The notes: generated by a model not told the origin, from the sequence alone. 64,000 nucleotides of DNA from Antennarius striatus (GCF_040054535.1 NC_090796.1:9071001-9135000); one strand, 5' to 3'; positions 1 to 38,104 are shown, counted from the stretch's first letter. Made by a program: numbers and translations.

Positions 1-2272
1 GTAGACTCACTCTGAAATCAAAAACATCAAGATGTTTCTACCCTCACAGCATGAAGCAAAAAATATCCAACAGAAGAAAGAGTGTTTATCAAAACAATCT
101 CCCAATTGTAAAAATGTGGATTTAAGACTTGGTTTTGCAGTGCTCCCTTCGAATGCTTATGGTGGCATCTTTGCGAACTATGCTTCATTCTCTCCTTTTT
201 TTCTCTGCTGTCTTTTTCCTTCAAATTCAATGACCTCCCAGCTGTGTGTTTCTCGAGGGATTCCCTTGCTCCCCTGGCCCTCAGACAGACTGCAGAGTCT
301 ATGGGGAAGCTAACACAACATAAACTTTAATGTGAGGCAGAGATGTCTGGGAGCTGCAATGTCACCGATCAAGGAACTGTGAGAATGTGGCAGCCTATTG
401 TTTCATCACAGACATTACATGTATTTAAAATGAGCTTGAGCATCTTTACAGTGGTGTAAAGCAAATTCTGTGGCCTATTTAGGCATTGCTCATATTAGAA
501 TAGACCACACCAGAGTGTGTAGGCTTGGCTCCAACTGAGAACCAAAAGAATTATGGAAAGCATGAGAAAAAGATCACGTTGACCCAGTTGGACTCATTTT
601 GCATAAGATGGATAAAAGGAAATCCTTTTGATTTAAAGTCTGCTCTTTGTTTAAAGATTCAGTTTTTAACTGCTGTTACTTGGAACTGTGTTGGTGAATG
701 TATGAACTCACTAGGGCTTTCTCTCACTGTACTGAGCATACTTTGCTTTTGTTTCAGTCTATATTTAGATTCCCTCTCTTCTTCCTGTTTCATTAAGAGT
801 CATGCAGCAGATCCTTTGATTGGGGAGTATTGCTTTCTTCCACACCGAAAGATCTCTATGAATAATCCAGAGGGAGAATACACAAACGTACTTGGTGAAC
901 ATGCATTTTGTGTCTTGGCATTCAGGAACGCTTGTAAACAGCTGACGGTTTTCGTAGATTCTGACGATAAAACACTCAAACTGAGCGACATGACATCATG
1001 TGGGAAAATGTGCTTCTTTTTCCACTAAATGCTGCTGAAATACTGGTGATATACTGTGCGTGTGTCTGTGTGTGTGTTTGTGTATGTGACAAGTATATTA
1101 ATTAATGGAAACAGGAACTAGTAGATCAGTAACTAACCAGTAGAGTAAATGAAATGTATGTATTCATGTAACTGTGTATGTAACACTAAGACATTTTAAA
1201 CTTTTAATAGAGTGAGAATGTGAAAGTGCGGTAAATTATGGTGGAATTAGCCTGATTAACTAATTCATAGACTTCAATTTGCTACAATCACTCAGCAGCA
1301 CAAAAATATGTTGGATTCAATTAAAAATGAGAGATACTGTAAAAATAGAGCGCAGCGGGATACTTCATACTTCAAGTCTCTCCGTTACCAGAAATAACAA
1401 AAAAAGAAAGAACTTTTTCCAATGTCTCACCAACGCTCCCTGTTATACTGCAGGCCTATGCTGGGAGAGTAATCACTGTCCTATGAATATTTTCCTTCCA
1501 GCATACATTATGAGCAAACACTTCCTGTTGTAATTACTGGAGGAAGATACGAAGCAAATTGTTCCCCAGTGCATGCACTCCCACACACAAATACACTTTT
1601 CAGACACTGTGCTGATGTTGTTGTTAGATTATTACACTTACTGGAATATTGATTCACCATAACTGCAGATAGGAGTAATGTTTTACTTAGCTTGGTTAAT
1701 GCGGCAGGTTTTACATTTTATGGCTCTGTGAATTATGAAGTGACTTTTACTTAGTCTGTTGATGCTTCAATTATAATCCCAAATTAAGCTCTGGCACTGA
1801 TTGCTAAAGCAACCGTGCAGCATTTTAGGGAACGATTGATCAATAAGATCAACAAGCCTCATGTTTATATAGTCAATATGAATCTGCAACAGCAGCATTT
1901 AAAAAAAATGAAATAGTAAAGCCTGATCGGTTCAGGAGCAGCAAAATCCAATCACAGGCACTCACAATGTAAAAATTTTATCTCTTATTCTATACAATAT
2001 AAAAGTGACTACTTATGGCTTTTTCTCCTATATGGAACCAAAATGGAATGGCTGTCTGTCACACACCTCCCTTATAAAATCACAACTTACTGCTTTTATA
2101 TTTCAATTTTTGTACAGAATAAACAAATAAGAATGCACTAATTCTAATTAACTAACTTCCGACGTAGATTATTTCCCTCCACGTCCAGTTTTAATGCTAA
2201 GTTAAGTGAATCAACTGATGGCTGTAGTTTCATATTCTGTAAAGATGTGAGAGTGATGCTGATCTTTGGTTC

Positions 2273-2312
2273 TAGCTCCCAGCAAGTATATGACTATACT
2301 TGCTGGGAGCTA
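2273..2312. repeat. Perfect 18-bp inverted repeat with 4-nt loop
   Basis: The left arm is 2273-2290, the loop TGAC is 2291-2294 and the right arm is 2295-2312. The arms (TAGCTCCCAGCAAGTATA and its exact reverse complement) match at all 18 positions. Pairing stops abruptly at both outer ends. It is shorter than a typical pre-miRNA and is not inside a recognised gene. Confidence 0.95.
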
Positions 2313-3914
2313 AATAACCACATTTAATTCTTTGATAATTCGAGAAAAAAAGTTATGTATCTTAAATTAAGTATATTTAATGAAGTGTAATAAAGTATAA
2401 GTACTCAGCTGAATTCCGAGGACCACCCTGAGTAATGATGAAAGGTAAAAAGATGGGTTTCCTTATCTTTTTATTACTTTTATTTATATTGTCATATGAA
2501 AGCAGAACAAAGTTTCTTACATCTCCTGCCTCCCTATTTGCTTATTCTCCTTCTGTTCTAAAGAAGGACATTTTTGTCCCATGGGGGATAACAATATCGA
2601 CTGCGAGAGATGAGTTATTGATTGAAAGGAAAGGACAGCGAGACGGTTGACATGCAGCAGACTATACCGAACAGCTTGTAAGTTCATACGTGCATGTGGC
2701 ATGTTGTATGAAGGGATGTGCAGTTCGGCCTGAGCTGATATGAATTTATGTAGGTTTTTTTTTGTATAAATGTCCACCAGATAGATATGAGTGTTGAGGA
2801 AATGGAGGATGTGGATGCTCGTTTCCTCTGCAGGCCACATGAGCTTTGCGGCTAACTACAAATCTTTACATGTTGAGAAATTGATGCAACACTACTTTGT
2901 TCTAAGGCCTCATCATATATATGCAGAGATAATGAGATTGTGTTGTGTCTTGAATGAATAGGATGATGACATCGATATGAAACGGCTTCTGTGGGTATTC
3001 CAGATAGATACATCTTCTTGTCTAGTGGATCATTTGACTTGCATGGGTTTGCACTGATTAAATCATTGGAAACTATGCTCACATAATCACCCTCCATGAA
3101 CAAAGTGAGGATAGAAGTGTTTTTTTCTCTCCGTCTGTTCGTTACGTCTTTTTTCCAGAGCATAACTCAAAAATCATTGGCTATTTTTTCCACAATATTC
3201 CCCACACGGTAACAGAACACTGAAATGGTGCATTTTGCTATTCAGAAATGTTGTTTCCATTTTTTTTAGTTTCCATGGTTATGAGTTGGACTTATGCTCA
3301 TTCCCATGTTTGTTTCATTGCAGTAGCAGACTTTCTCATACTATCAAATATTTTCAACAAAAATTTCTACACATAGTACCCAGGTGCCGAAACTTAGATA
3401 GCTCCTTTCTGCAATGAAATGCACCCATGAGAGGTGATCCTGAGTATATCCTGCTTGTTTTCCAATAATCCAATTCATCCACAGAACACAGCAGTTCAGC
3501 GTCAAATGGGTAACTATACAGAGATGCACCAGGTAGGAGTACAGTCTGTGCAAGTAAGTAACAGGAAGCAACTGGAATTTTGAAATGACTTAGTGAAGAA
3601 GCTCCAGTTTGTTGAGGATATCAGTGATCAAAGGCACACAGAGCAAAAAGAATTGCACTGGCAATTATGCAAATTTTAAAGTGACATGTGAGTCTGTGCC
3701 CAACATGATGTGACGAGAGGGGAATTCACCAACACACCGCTATCGTTAGCATTAGCACTGTTCAAAAGTGTTCTCATCTTAGGCCACTTCCACACCCCTT
3801 CCCTCCTTTGCTACCCCATCACTACCCTCGTCTCCATCCTCTCCTTCTCCTCCTCCTCTTCCTCCTCCCTTTCTCTCCCTGCCTGCGTCCCCTCTTTCCT
3901 GTTCTCGCTGCAGT

Positions 3915-3928
3915 GTTGCTATAGCAAC
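3915..3928. promoter_or_regulatory. RFX X-box-like palindrome 1
   Basis: GTTGCTATAGCAAC is a perfect 14-bp palindrome matching the X-box bound by RFX-family winged-helix factors (GTNRCC-spacer-RGYAAC type). It lies in a GC-richer stretch of otherwise AT-rich DNA. Two related sites follow at 4394 and 4821. Binding is inferred from the motif only. Confidence 0.5.
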
Positions 3929-4393
3929 GGAGAAATGTGGGAATACCTCCGTCCTTCAGAGCGCACAGGGGGTGAGGTAGGCAGAGGGGAAGAGCGAGAG
4001 GATGGGAGACAGACAGAGAATGAAGGGATAGACAGAGACAAGAGGAGGAAAGGAAGTGTGGAAAAGACTGTTGATTAAAAGATGGCGCGCCAGTGGCGGT
4101 GACTTGCTGCCTGAATGGACACCATCGCCTGTCATTTAGCCCCTCACTCCAAGCATTTGTGCCCCTCCTCCACCTTCACTCTCTAAAAGCCACCCTCCCA
4201 TTGATATTCACTTTGCACGATGAAGCGCACCCTCCTGTTATCCATTGGGGGGCATGGGTGCCAGTATGGGTGTGTTTGACTGAGGTTGCACGGTGTCGCA
4301 CAGACATGGCGTAGCTTCACTCTGGGCCCTATGCATGCCATTTGTTTGACAATCCATGTGTTTCTGGATGTCTCCATTTGTAGTGAGGCTGCA

Positions 4394-4407
4394 GTTTCCA
4401 TGACAAC
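4394..4407. promoter_or_regulatory. RFX X-box-like site 2
   Basis: GTTTCCATGACAAC resembles an X-box with one weaker half. It is followed by GGTC, exactly as in site 3, so sites 2 and 3 share the 12-mer CCATGACAACGG. Confidence 0.4.
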
Positions 4408-4613
4408 GGTCAGACTAAAATAGCAGCTCGCTTCCCTCACCCTCTCTCTCTCTATCCTTCGCTCACAATACACTCATAACTGTTCATTCCTGATCTTGGC
4501 CCTCGTTCTATCAGGCTAAGATGTCCCACAATGCTCATCAACTCCATTCATCATATGGACTGAAACACACGAAAACCCCCCCCCCACCCCACTATCACCG
4601 TCCATGCTTTGCA

Positions 4614-4627
4614 AACACACACAAACT

Positions 4628-4660
<33 letters not shown>

Positions 4661-4731
4661 ACACACACACACGCACGCACGCACGCACACACACATACAC
4701 ACACACACGCACACACACACAGATGCACACA
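4614..4731. repeat. (CA)n microsatellite, interrupted
   Basis: CA dinucleotides dominate the tract, with GACA and GCAC interruptions. It generates spurious open frames on both strands. Confidence 0.98.
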
Positions 4732-4820
4732 TGCATCACTTCTCCTCCCACCTCTTATCTCCCATTTTCAGTCTCTCGGTCGCCCTGCAACAGATTCTGT
4801 CAACGTGCATCAACCTCTGT

Positions 4821-4834
4821 GTTGCCATGACAAC
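4821..4834. promoter_or_regulatory. RFX X-box-like site 3
   Basis: GTTGCCATGACAAC is a near-consensus X-box (GTTGCC-AT-GACAAC). It lies between the CA array at 4614 and the GA array at 4893. It is about 2.3 kb upstream of the acp4 start codon, so a role in acp4 or in an unseen transcript is possible but unproven. Confidence 0.45.
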
Positions 4835-4890
4835 GGTCTTGAAAATCACTGCAATTATTTCAACAAAGACAAAAACACTACAGCCACTTG

Positions 4891-4892
<2 letters not shown>

Positions 4893-4968
<76 letters not shown>
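4893..4968. repeat. (AG)n microsatellite
   Basis: An uninterrupted AG array of about 76 bp, ending in a degenerate GCGAGACAGAG tail. Confidence 0.98.
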
Positions 4969-4973
<5 letters not shown>

Positions 4974-6106
4974 CAGAGGAAAATGGATGTTGTGTGTATG
5001 TGTTATGCTTGTGTGAGTGACAGAGAGAGAGGCAGAGTTGTGAGTCTGTTTACTGACCCTTCGATGAACCAGTGTGTATTGGCTTTAGCATATTCCACAG
5101 CATATAAGTGTGGGATGGTGCATATATTGGGTTGTATGCATTTGTATGTCCCATACGGTATGGCCACCTTCTTTTTCTCCACTCATACTCTTGAGTATGC
5201 ATATGATTTTTTCTATAGATAAGAACAGGTGGACTCAATGACCCATTTGTACAGGTGAATGACTTTTCAAAGAAAACCTGCGCTGGCTACTCGACACAGC
5301 ATGTGTGCATCTGTGGCAGATAGTGAGAGGATTGCTGTAGAGTCTGAGAGAAAGAAAAAATAGACAGAAGGCAGAGTAAATTGAAATGTTTTATTTCTTA
5401 TATTCCTATTTCCATCTGAATACCAAATAGACTGTCTTAAAGTAGTTCGAACCAACACGTGCCAAACCCGAATGAATTGACACACAATTCAAAAGGAGAT
5501 AGTTTTATAAATTTTCCTTGTTTACAGCAGTCACACCGTGGCCTGTTCTTAAAGCATGAGATGAAATCATTTCTAAATTATTGTTCAAAGCAAACACCCC
5601 ATCAAAAAGACATTTCATACTGCACCATACTCTCATGCTGGAAAACTCTGATTTTCTTTATTTTTCATGTATTGTCTGGCAACCATCTCCCTCATTGCTG
5701 TGGACGAGTGTTTCTTTATTAAGGCATTGTTACTCTTCTTGAGAAAAAGTGAAAACCTCCAATGGCTGCTCCAGATGCAGTATAAACTAACAAAATTGAT
5801 GAGTGAATATCATTTTATTTCAGATTAATGACAGAAAAGTCTTGATCATTTCATAACCCACTGTATAAATGCTGCACTGCGTTTGATAGATCACATCTTA
5901 TCACTTATGAAACATGATGTCAACAGTGCATAGCTCTATCTTCACACTTACTAATCCCGTTGTATCCCATAAAGCTGCTTTGATAGTAACACATACTTAC
6001 ACGTGTGTCGAGTCAGGGAAAACACTCCAGGCCCTATCATTTTGAGGCCACAACCACACCAGATGACATAGCCAGTTATAATGAATGTTTGTGGCCCTGG
6101 GCCACA

Positions 6107-6230
<124 letters not shown>

Positions 6231-6513
6231 ATGCCTTTAGGAGTAAAATTGAAGAAGGTAGGTGGTTGGAGGATCTTAACATAGCCCATCTCATTGTTGT
6301 ATTGTTATTCCAATATGACTTATGACTGTGGTATTGAAGTAGAACTGTCCACACTGAGTGGCAAAACAGGTTCTTTAAATCAGAAGATGACTCAAATATG
6401 TTTGCCACGAAGGGGGGTCTTGTCACTGCACAATGGGGGATGGTCAGAGACAATGATTTGGAATCCAGTCGGTGATGAAGTAGACTTGGACCAGAAATCC
6501 CTCTGGGGAGGTA

Positions 6514-6636
<123 letters not shown>

Positions 6637-6878
6637 TCAGGAAGGAGGACTTTAAAAGTGCTCCCTCTTTTATTGGAACATGCAAATCAAACTGGTTATG
6701 ACCGAAGATTTGGGATGCACAGCAGTCTGCCTCCATCTCCAACTCTTTTTAGTGAAACAGCAAAATGTGTGAACAAGTTTGCTGAGGTAGGTGCTCATTT
6801 TGATCATGTATTCTTATATCTGTTATAATGCACCAATGCATTTTCGAGTCACCTGAAGTAAAACCTTTTACATACGTA

Positions 6879-7003
6879 TATGTATATGTATGTATGTATG
6901 TATGTATGTACGTGTGTGTGTATATATATATAGTATATATATACACTATGTATATACTGTATATATATATATATATATACAGTATATACTATATATAAAT
7001 ATA
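6879..7003. repeat. ATGT/AT-rich palindromic tract
   Basis: Short TATG repeats run into alternating AT with several small inverted repeats (TACTGTATATA type). This DNA is self-complementary and unstable. It lies about 130 bp before the acp4 start codon. Confidence 0.85.
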
Positions 7004-7127
7004 TTGTATATGCGCTTGATTTGTACATTTATCCTCTAATGAACTTCTGTCTGTCTGTTTTGACATTTCTTCCACGTGTTTAACAGGGGAACTCTGTCAA
7101 GGAGATTGTCATCTAAGAGTCAAAAAG

Positions 7128-13746
<6,619 letters not shown>

Positions 13747-13799
13747 TTCAGATATCTATCACATACTGGATGTGCCAAAAATCGCACAAATGTGCCTCT

Positions 13800-14010
<211 letters not shown>

Positions 14011-14115
14011 CATTATCCATATTTTAGCTCCTGATTAGGTGTGGAGATATCTGAAAGATGCTGTACAGCTAAAATATTCTATTGTATGCATTTGAAATGC
14101 TCTGATAAGTAGACA

Positions 14116-14121
14116 AATAAA
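14116..14121 (+). terminator. acp4 poly(A) signal AATAAA
   Basis: The first AATAAA downstream of the acp4 stop lies about 370 bp past it, after the compound microsatellite. Cleavage is expected about 10-30 bp further on, close to the mybpc2 3' end on the other strand. Confidence 0.6.
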
Positions 14122-14164
14122 ATATCTTCAAAATACACATTTGTAAGCACAGGCAAGACTTCAT

Positions 14165-14170
14165 TTTATT
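14165..14170 (-). terminator. mybpc2 poly(A) signal AATAAA (TTTATT on + strand)
   Basis: On the - strand AATAAA lies about 105 bp past the mybpc2 stop codon. With the acp4 signal 49 bp away on the opposite strand, the two 3' UTRs should nearly touch or overlap. Confidence 0.55.
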
Positions 14171-14274
14171 TGATTCACTCTTTTGACAGGGTGGAGTTTA
14201 GGATCACATACTAACATTCATTGTTCGTTTGCTGTTTGGTTCCTATGATTTCACATTCTTTGCTGTTTGGTTTC

Positions 14275-33141
<18,867 letters not shown>

Positions 33142-33198
33142 GGTTATTCCTGTGTCTTCTCTCTGCTGCTGGAAGACTGGGGGCGTGCGGTGCTTATT

Positions 33199-33206
33199 CC
33201 TTTTAT
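33199..33206 (-). promoter_or_regulatory. TATA-like box of mybpc2 (ATAAAAGG)
   Basis: On the - strand, GAAATAAAAGGAATAAG lies 58-65 bp before the start codon at 33141. This predicts a start site near 33170 and a 5' UTR of about 30 nt. The sequence beyond it (33210-33400) is more GC-rich than its surroundings, as expected for a proximal promoter. Confidence 0.45.
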
Positions 33207-34435
33207 TTCTCCCCTCTCTGTTATTCAAAGCTCTCTTGGCACTCGAGTCACCCACACCCTCAAGTGAGCGAGGAGCTGGGGAGACACTGACTACACCCTC
33301 AAGGAGTTCAAGAAGAGATGCACTCAGAGTGAGAGCATGAGAAGGGACAACAGAGCGAGGTGGCGTTGAAAGGAGTCACACCTTCAGAGTGATTAACTGA
33401 CTGACGAAACCTGTTGAGCTCTGATGCTTACTGGAGAAATACAGAATATCTTGAGATTACCAACAACCGATAGGGTCATTAAAACTTTATCTAGAGCCGA
33501 GGAAAATCTTTCTATCATCACTGCTGTTAACACACAGTAAGACCAGGATCATCACATATTTAAAACCAGTTCATTGGGTAAACTGTGTCAGCTGTGGGAA
33601 TATCACAAAATGTGAGCCAGGCTAACTAAGTATTAAAAGGTATATTTAGTGTACTGTGTTACTGATACTTGACACATTTTTAAGAACGGTTCTCAAGGGA
33701 CATTTGGCAGATTTCAAAAGTATTTGTATAATTAAGGAGTCAGTTAAAGTGACTTGGCAGCTTTGAAAGATGTATTTGGATCCTTTTCCTTATGTTTGAC
33801 ATCTAAGGAAAACATTTCATCACTATTTTTGGTGAACAAAAAGAAAAAGATGGCAGCAACTGGTTAACTTAGTATGAAAACAGAAGCAATTACTCTTCCT
33901 CATGTAAAACTAAGAACCCAACAACAAGCGTCAATGACAATCCATAGATTTTAGGAAAGATTTTTTTTCCTTTTGTTTCTTCACCATTTCCAGTCTTCAT
34001 GCTGAGATCATAAAATCAGCTGCTCATATCTGAGGCACATGAGTGATATAAATATAAATAGATAAATAATAAAACTTTTCTAACAATGCTAAAGTAAATG
34101 CAGGGAAATAACAATGGCCTAGTTATCAGCAGAATGCACAAAAAAATGCATTTTTAGGACAAACAGCCTCTATAATCATCAAACTGTTGAATTTTAAACC
34201 TAAAATTCTGTAGTCAGTAGTACCTTTAACTGCATTAACAGTAATTCGTAATTTAATCCATTACATTTAAAAAAAAACTAATTTAAAAACATCATCAGCA
34301 TACATAATATGCTTATGATAAATTAATGCTTATAGTAAATTAGATGTAATTAAGTGACAAACTCATTTAAACGTCATTTGCTTGTTGCAGCTCTAATCCA
34401 TCCAAGGCTTTATGACAGCACAAAACAGTTCACAG

Positions 34436-34502
34436 GGCTGGCCAGCTGACCATACACAGACTTACTGACCATGTACAGACAGTAATGGTCAGCCTGCCAG
34501 CC
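34436..34502. repeat. Imperfect 18-bp inverted repeat with TGACCAT repeats
   Basis: The arms 34436-34453 and 34485-34502 pair at 16 of 18 positions around a 31-nt loop. TGACCAT occurs at 34447 and 34466 on the + strand and again at 34507, and its complement ATGGTCA is in the right arm. The unit is about 1.3 kb upstream of the mybpc2 start. Confidence 0.85.
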
Positions 34503-35346
34503 CCAGTGACCATTCAGAATTAAAACATTAACCCATGCAGGGACTGGTCCTCAGAATGTAGTCCTTGCCACATCTTCATTTCCTGTCATCTACTGGGGTC
34601 TTGACAGGATTATGCACACTTCAGCTGACGCTGCTATGGAAACAGGTCTCCTGCTGTCAGGGTCAGAGTGTGAATCCGGGAAAGAGACAGGCATGTCAGT
34701 CAACCTGGTCCTAAGGACGGGTGTAACCATAGCTGAAGTGGGTGAAATGTCTCAGTGAAGCAGTGCTGGACAGATGGACGGAGCAGTTCAGGGAGGGTGG
34801 TGGTCACTTTCATTAGGAGACAAATACTGTTGGCTTATTCTTGTGTAAGGTAGAGACTGTTAAGTAACAACAGCTCCACCTCCCACAGCTACATAATATG
34901 TTACAGGTGTATTGCAACTCTTTACTCTTCCTGAACATTTTGAAAATATTAGGCATGTGGAGTTAGATCCAAAGGTGATCAGTTTAGTATTACATTGTGA
35001 GCAGGGGGACACTAGTTATGTCCAACATCAGGAGATGGCCAACACTTCAGCTTGAGACCCGAGGAGGAGTTGTTATTATGTTGTTGTTATGATATATATA
35101 TAAGCTTTAGACTACAGTAGCTGTTGAATCCTTTGCAACATATTGTTCTTAACAAAGGGCAAGATCAAAACCATTTCAAATTTGGAACAGAATGCATGTA
35201 ATCTAATTCAGAAGACTGATATGACTTTTATGCAATGTAATAGTGATTGAACTGAGAAGTGATAAAAGGCAATTTAAAACATTCACACTCATGCAATGGA
35301 ATCACAAAGGAAATTTAGAACATATTAAGACTACAGAATAGAGAAT

Positions 35347-35363
35347 GAGAGAGAGAGAGAGAG

Positions 35364-35417
<54 letters not shown>

Positions 35418-35440
35418 CGGGCGTGCGTGCGTGCGTGTGT
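35347..35440. repeat. (GA)n-(GT)n compound microsatellite
   Basis: About 20 bp of GA is followed by about 46 bp of GT, then GCGT units. Confidence 0.97.
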
Positions 35441-36634
35441 TTGTAAGAAAATACTTTGAACAGTTGAGATCCTCAAAAGTTGTTTTTAAATAGAAGAGAT
35501 GAAGTCAATGTGAAAATAAACTCTTCCCCAGACAGCATCCTCCATAATGAGAATCTGCAAGGACAAATTTAAATAGAATCAGAACACAAATTTGATTTGA
35601 AGGAAAAGGATTTCAGCTGAGGTCATGGCTTCAAAGGAAATATTGAGATGTCCATTTTAGACGTGTAGCAAAAACAAGTAGACAAGTCGAAAAATAAAGA
35701 TGTAAATAAAAACAGAAGGGTGCGATTTGTAGCCTCATTTATTGCTTCACACCAGGAGTAAGTTTTCTTTACTTTCTTCATTACTTTACAAATATCCAGC
35801 CAGGTAGTTCACAAACTTAACACAAGATTCTGGTGCTTCCTATTCTTTTCCAGGAGGACACTTGTGCTCTAGGTGACTTTGGTCATGGTGTGATGAATTG
35901 TGCAAGTTGGTGGCTTTCTTCCAAACTTCCTCTACAATCTGATAAGGGGATTAAATCAGAGGACAGCTATAAATAAATATCTGGGGACTTTCACCAATAA
36001 GAAAATTCAGATGCAGTCACAGAGATCATTTTTGGAGAGGTCGAGACATCTGTTTTCACTCCTAACAATGACATATTTTGTCATCAGTGGTCATGGAGTC
36101 CTTTGTGGGTTTGTCTGTGAGGGGGGGCAGCAAGAGTGACCACAGAATGGTCACTGTAACAAGATACAAATAATCTGAGGGAGTCATGCCTTCAAATTCT
36201 AACATCTTTTTGGGCTTCCAGAGGAACTGATACTCTCTGTTCCTTCACAGGGGATAAACTTCATGGCAGATGATGAGTCCTATTTAGTCCTTCTTCAAGT
36301 AGACAGTTTCATTTGGAAATAAAATTCATCAGTAGTGCCTGAACACCAGAATAATTCATTCTCTCACACTTAAGTCTGACCAATTACTGGCCTGTCTGAG
36401 GGCAGTATAGGTGTCAGGATGATGAGAGCTTTACAGCTCTATAATTCACAGATGTGGTGCTATTAGTGTATTATCACCTTATTATTTGATTTTAAATTCA
36501 CATGTAAATGCTGTCTGCAAAAGATATTTCTTTTATGGACCAATATTTCTAGGACAACAATTGAAATGTAACTCTTTCATGTGTGTGTGTGTACAAGCCT
36601 GTACGATATACGGTGTATACTGTATATACGTATA

Positions 36635-36647
36635 CTGTGTATGTATG

Positions 36648-36695
<48 letters not shown>

Positions 36696-36737
36696 TATAT
36701 ATATACACTGTACGTGTGTGAATATTTAGAATTCACA

Positions 36738-36787
<50 letters not shown>

Positions 36788-36834
36788 TTGTTATTATTTA
36801 TTTTTTTATTTTTTTTATTTTTTTTTATTATTAG
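36635..36834. repeat. (AT)n followed by (ATT)n array
   Basis: TATG and AT dinucleotides run to about 36706. After a 30-bp gap comes a TTA trinucleotide array that decays into T-rich sequence. Confidence 0.95.
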
Positions 36835-36907
36835 AGTGAATGAAATAAGAACATGAACAAAAAAATGCTAAAAAACAAGAAGGTACTTTTAAACATTTTG
36901 GCTAAAT

Positions 36908-37143
36908 TAATCATTCATTCCTTCATTTGCTATATCGCTTTTATGCTTACATGGGTCACAGGGGTTGCTGGACCTATCCCAGTGGACTCAATTCACCTAA
37001 ACTGCATGTTTTTCGGAGGTGGGAGGAAACCGGAGGACCCAGAAAGTACCCACGCAGACACGGGGAGAACACAAACTCCACACAGACCAGGTCTTGAACC
37101 TGTAACCTTTACGCTGTGAGGTGACAGCGCTACCCACTGCACC
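36908..37143 (+). mobile_element. Dispersed fish repeat, copy 1
   Basis: Begins TCATTCATTCCTTC and contains GGTCACAGGGGTTGCTGGACC, GGAGGTGGGAGGAAACCGGAG, CACGCAGACACGGGGAGAAC and CACACAGACC, ending GACAGCGCTACCCACTGCACC. This is a very common non-coding repeat of spiny-rayed fish genomes. Compared with copy 2 it lacks most of the middle section and its CA tract. The element class is not assigned here. Confidence 0.75.
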
Positions 37144-37329
37144 TCTCTGATACTTGTTGAAATTCTTTTAGATGACTGTACTCTGTTATTTAAATTAGTC
37201 ATTTAAAATAAAGGTTATTTGAGTTGTTCCACCTGATCGTCTAAATGATAACGTGAAATATTTTTCAGGGAAAATAATTTGTTGAATAGAAATCATTTTG
37301 TTGAAACACAGAGAAATAACATAAATCAT

Positions 37330-37417
37330 ATAAAATAAAATAAAATAAAATAAAATAAAATAAAATAAAATAAAATAAAATAAAATAAAATAAAATAAAA
37401 TAAAATAAAATAAAAAA
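37330..37417. repeat. (AAAAT)n pentanucleotide array
   Basis: A perfect TAAAA pentamer array of about 88 bp. Confidence 0.98.
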
Positions 37418-37550
37418 ACTGCAGTCTGTTACCTTGGGTGCTGTTTCTAATTTACATATGATATAATGTCTCCATCTAGTGGACAAATGAGGCGTCACTT
37501 TATTTACTGAAGAGGCATACAGTAATAAGAACAGAAAAGAGAAAGAAAGC

Positions 37551-37582
37551 AGTCCACTTTATTGTCCCCATGGGGAAAATAT
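37551..37582 (-). mobile_element. LINE 3'-tail remnant, antisense
   Basis: The - strand reads ATTTTCCCCATGGGGACAATAAAG, typical of a fish LINE 3' end. Only the tail is left, so the family call is weak. Confidence 0.45.
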
Positions 37583-37677
37583 TTTTTCACTATTACTTAT
37601 TTGTTTACTCTGCATGTTTCGTTGAACATGCATATATATGTTAGCATTGCATGTCAGTCAATTAACTAGTTCTGAGT

Positions 37678-37855
37678 TCATTCATTTATTCATTCATTCA
37701 TTCATTCATTCATTTTCATGTACCGCCGCTGTATCCGCCGTAGCGGGTCACGGGGAGCTGGACCCTATCCCAGCTGGAATAGGGCGTGAGGCGGGGGACA
37801 CTCCGGGCACGACGCCAGTGCACCGCCGAGCCACACACAAAGACATACAAACACG

Positions 37856-37954
<99 letters not shown>

Positions 37955-38104
37955 CTACGGGCAATTTGGGACCGGCCAATCAACCTGAGGCGCATGCTTT
38001 TGGAGTTGTGAGGGAGCCGGAGAACCCGGAGAGAACCCACGCAGACACGGGGAGAGCATGCGAACTCCGCACAGAGCGGGACTCGAACCCGGACCCACCG
38101 TGTT
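37678..38104 (+). mobile_element. Dispersed fish repeat, copy 2, with internal CA expansion
   Basis: Same family and orientation as copy 1. It starts with ATTC tandem units (37680-37714). It contains GGACCCTATCCCAGCTGGAAT, CCTACGGGCAATTTGGGACC and CACGCAGACACGGGGAGAGC, and ends at GACTCGAACCCGGACCCACC. It lacks the final GACAGCGCTACCCACTGC segment. A CA microsatellite of about 100 bp has grown inside it (37851-37952). Confidence 0.8.
37851..37952. repeat. (CA)n microsatellite inside repeat copy 2
   Basis: It arises exactly where other members of this family have a short CACACACA stretch, so it expanded in place. Confidence 0.95.

Noticed and set aside
525-1028. 167-codon open frame on + strand
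   Set aside because: No domain-like pattern, AT-rich codon use as in flanking DNA, no splice partners or promoter recognised.
4521-5222. Open frame of 233 codons rich in Thr-His and Arg-Glu repeats
   Set aside because: It is a translation of CA and AG microsatellites; reciprocal frames open in several phases and on both strands.
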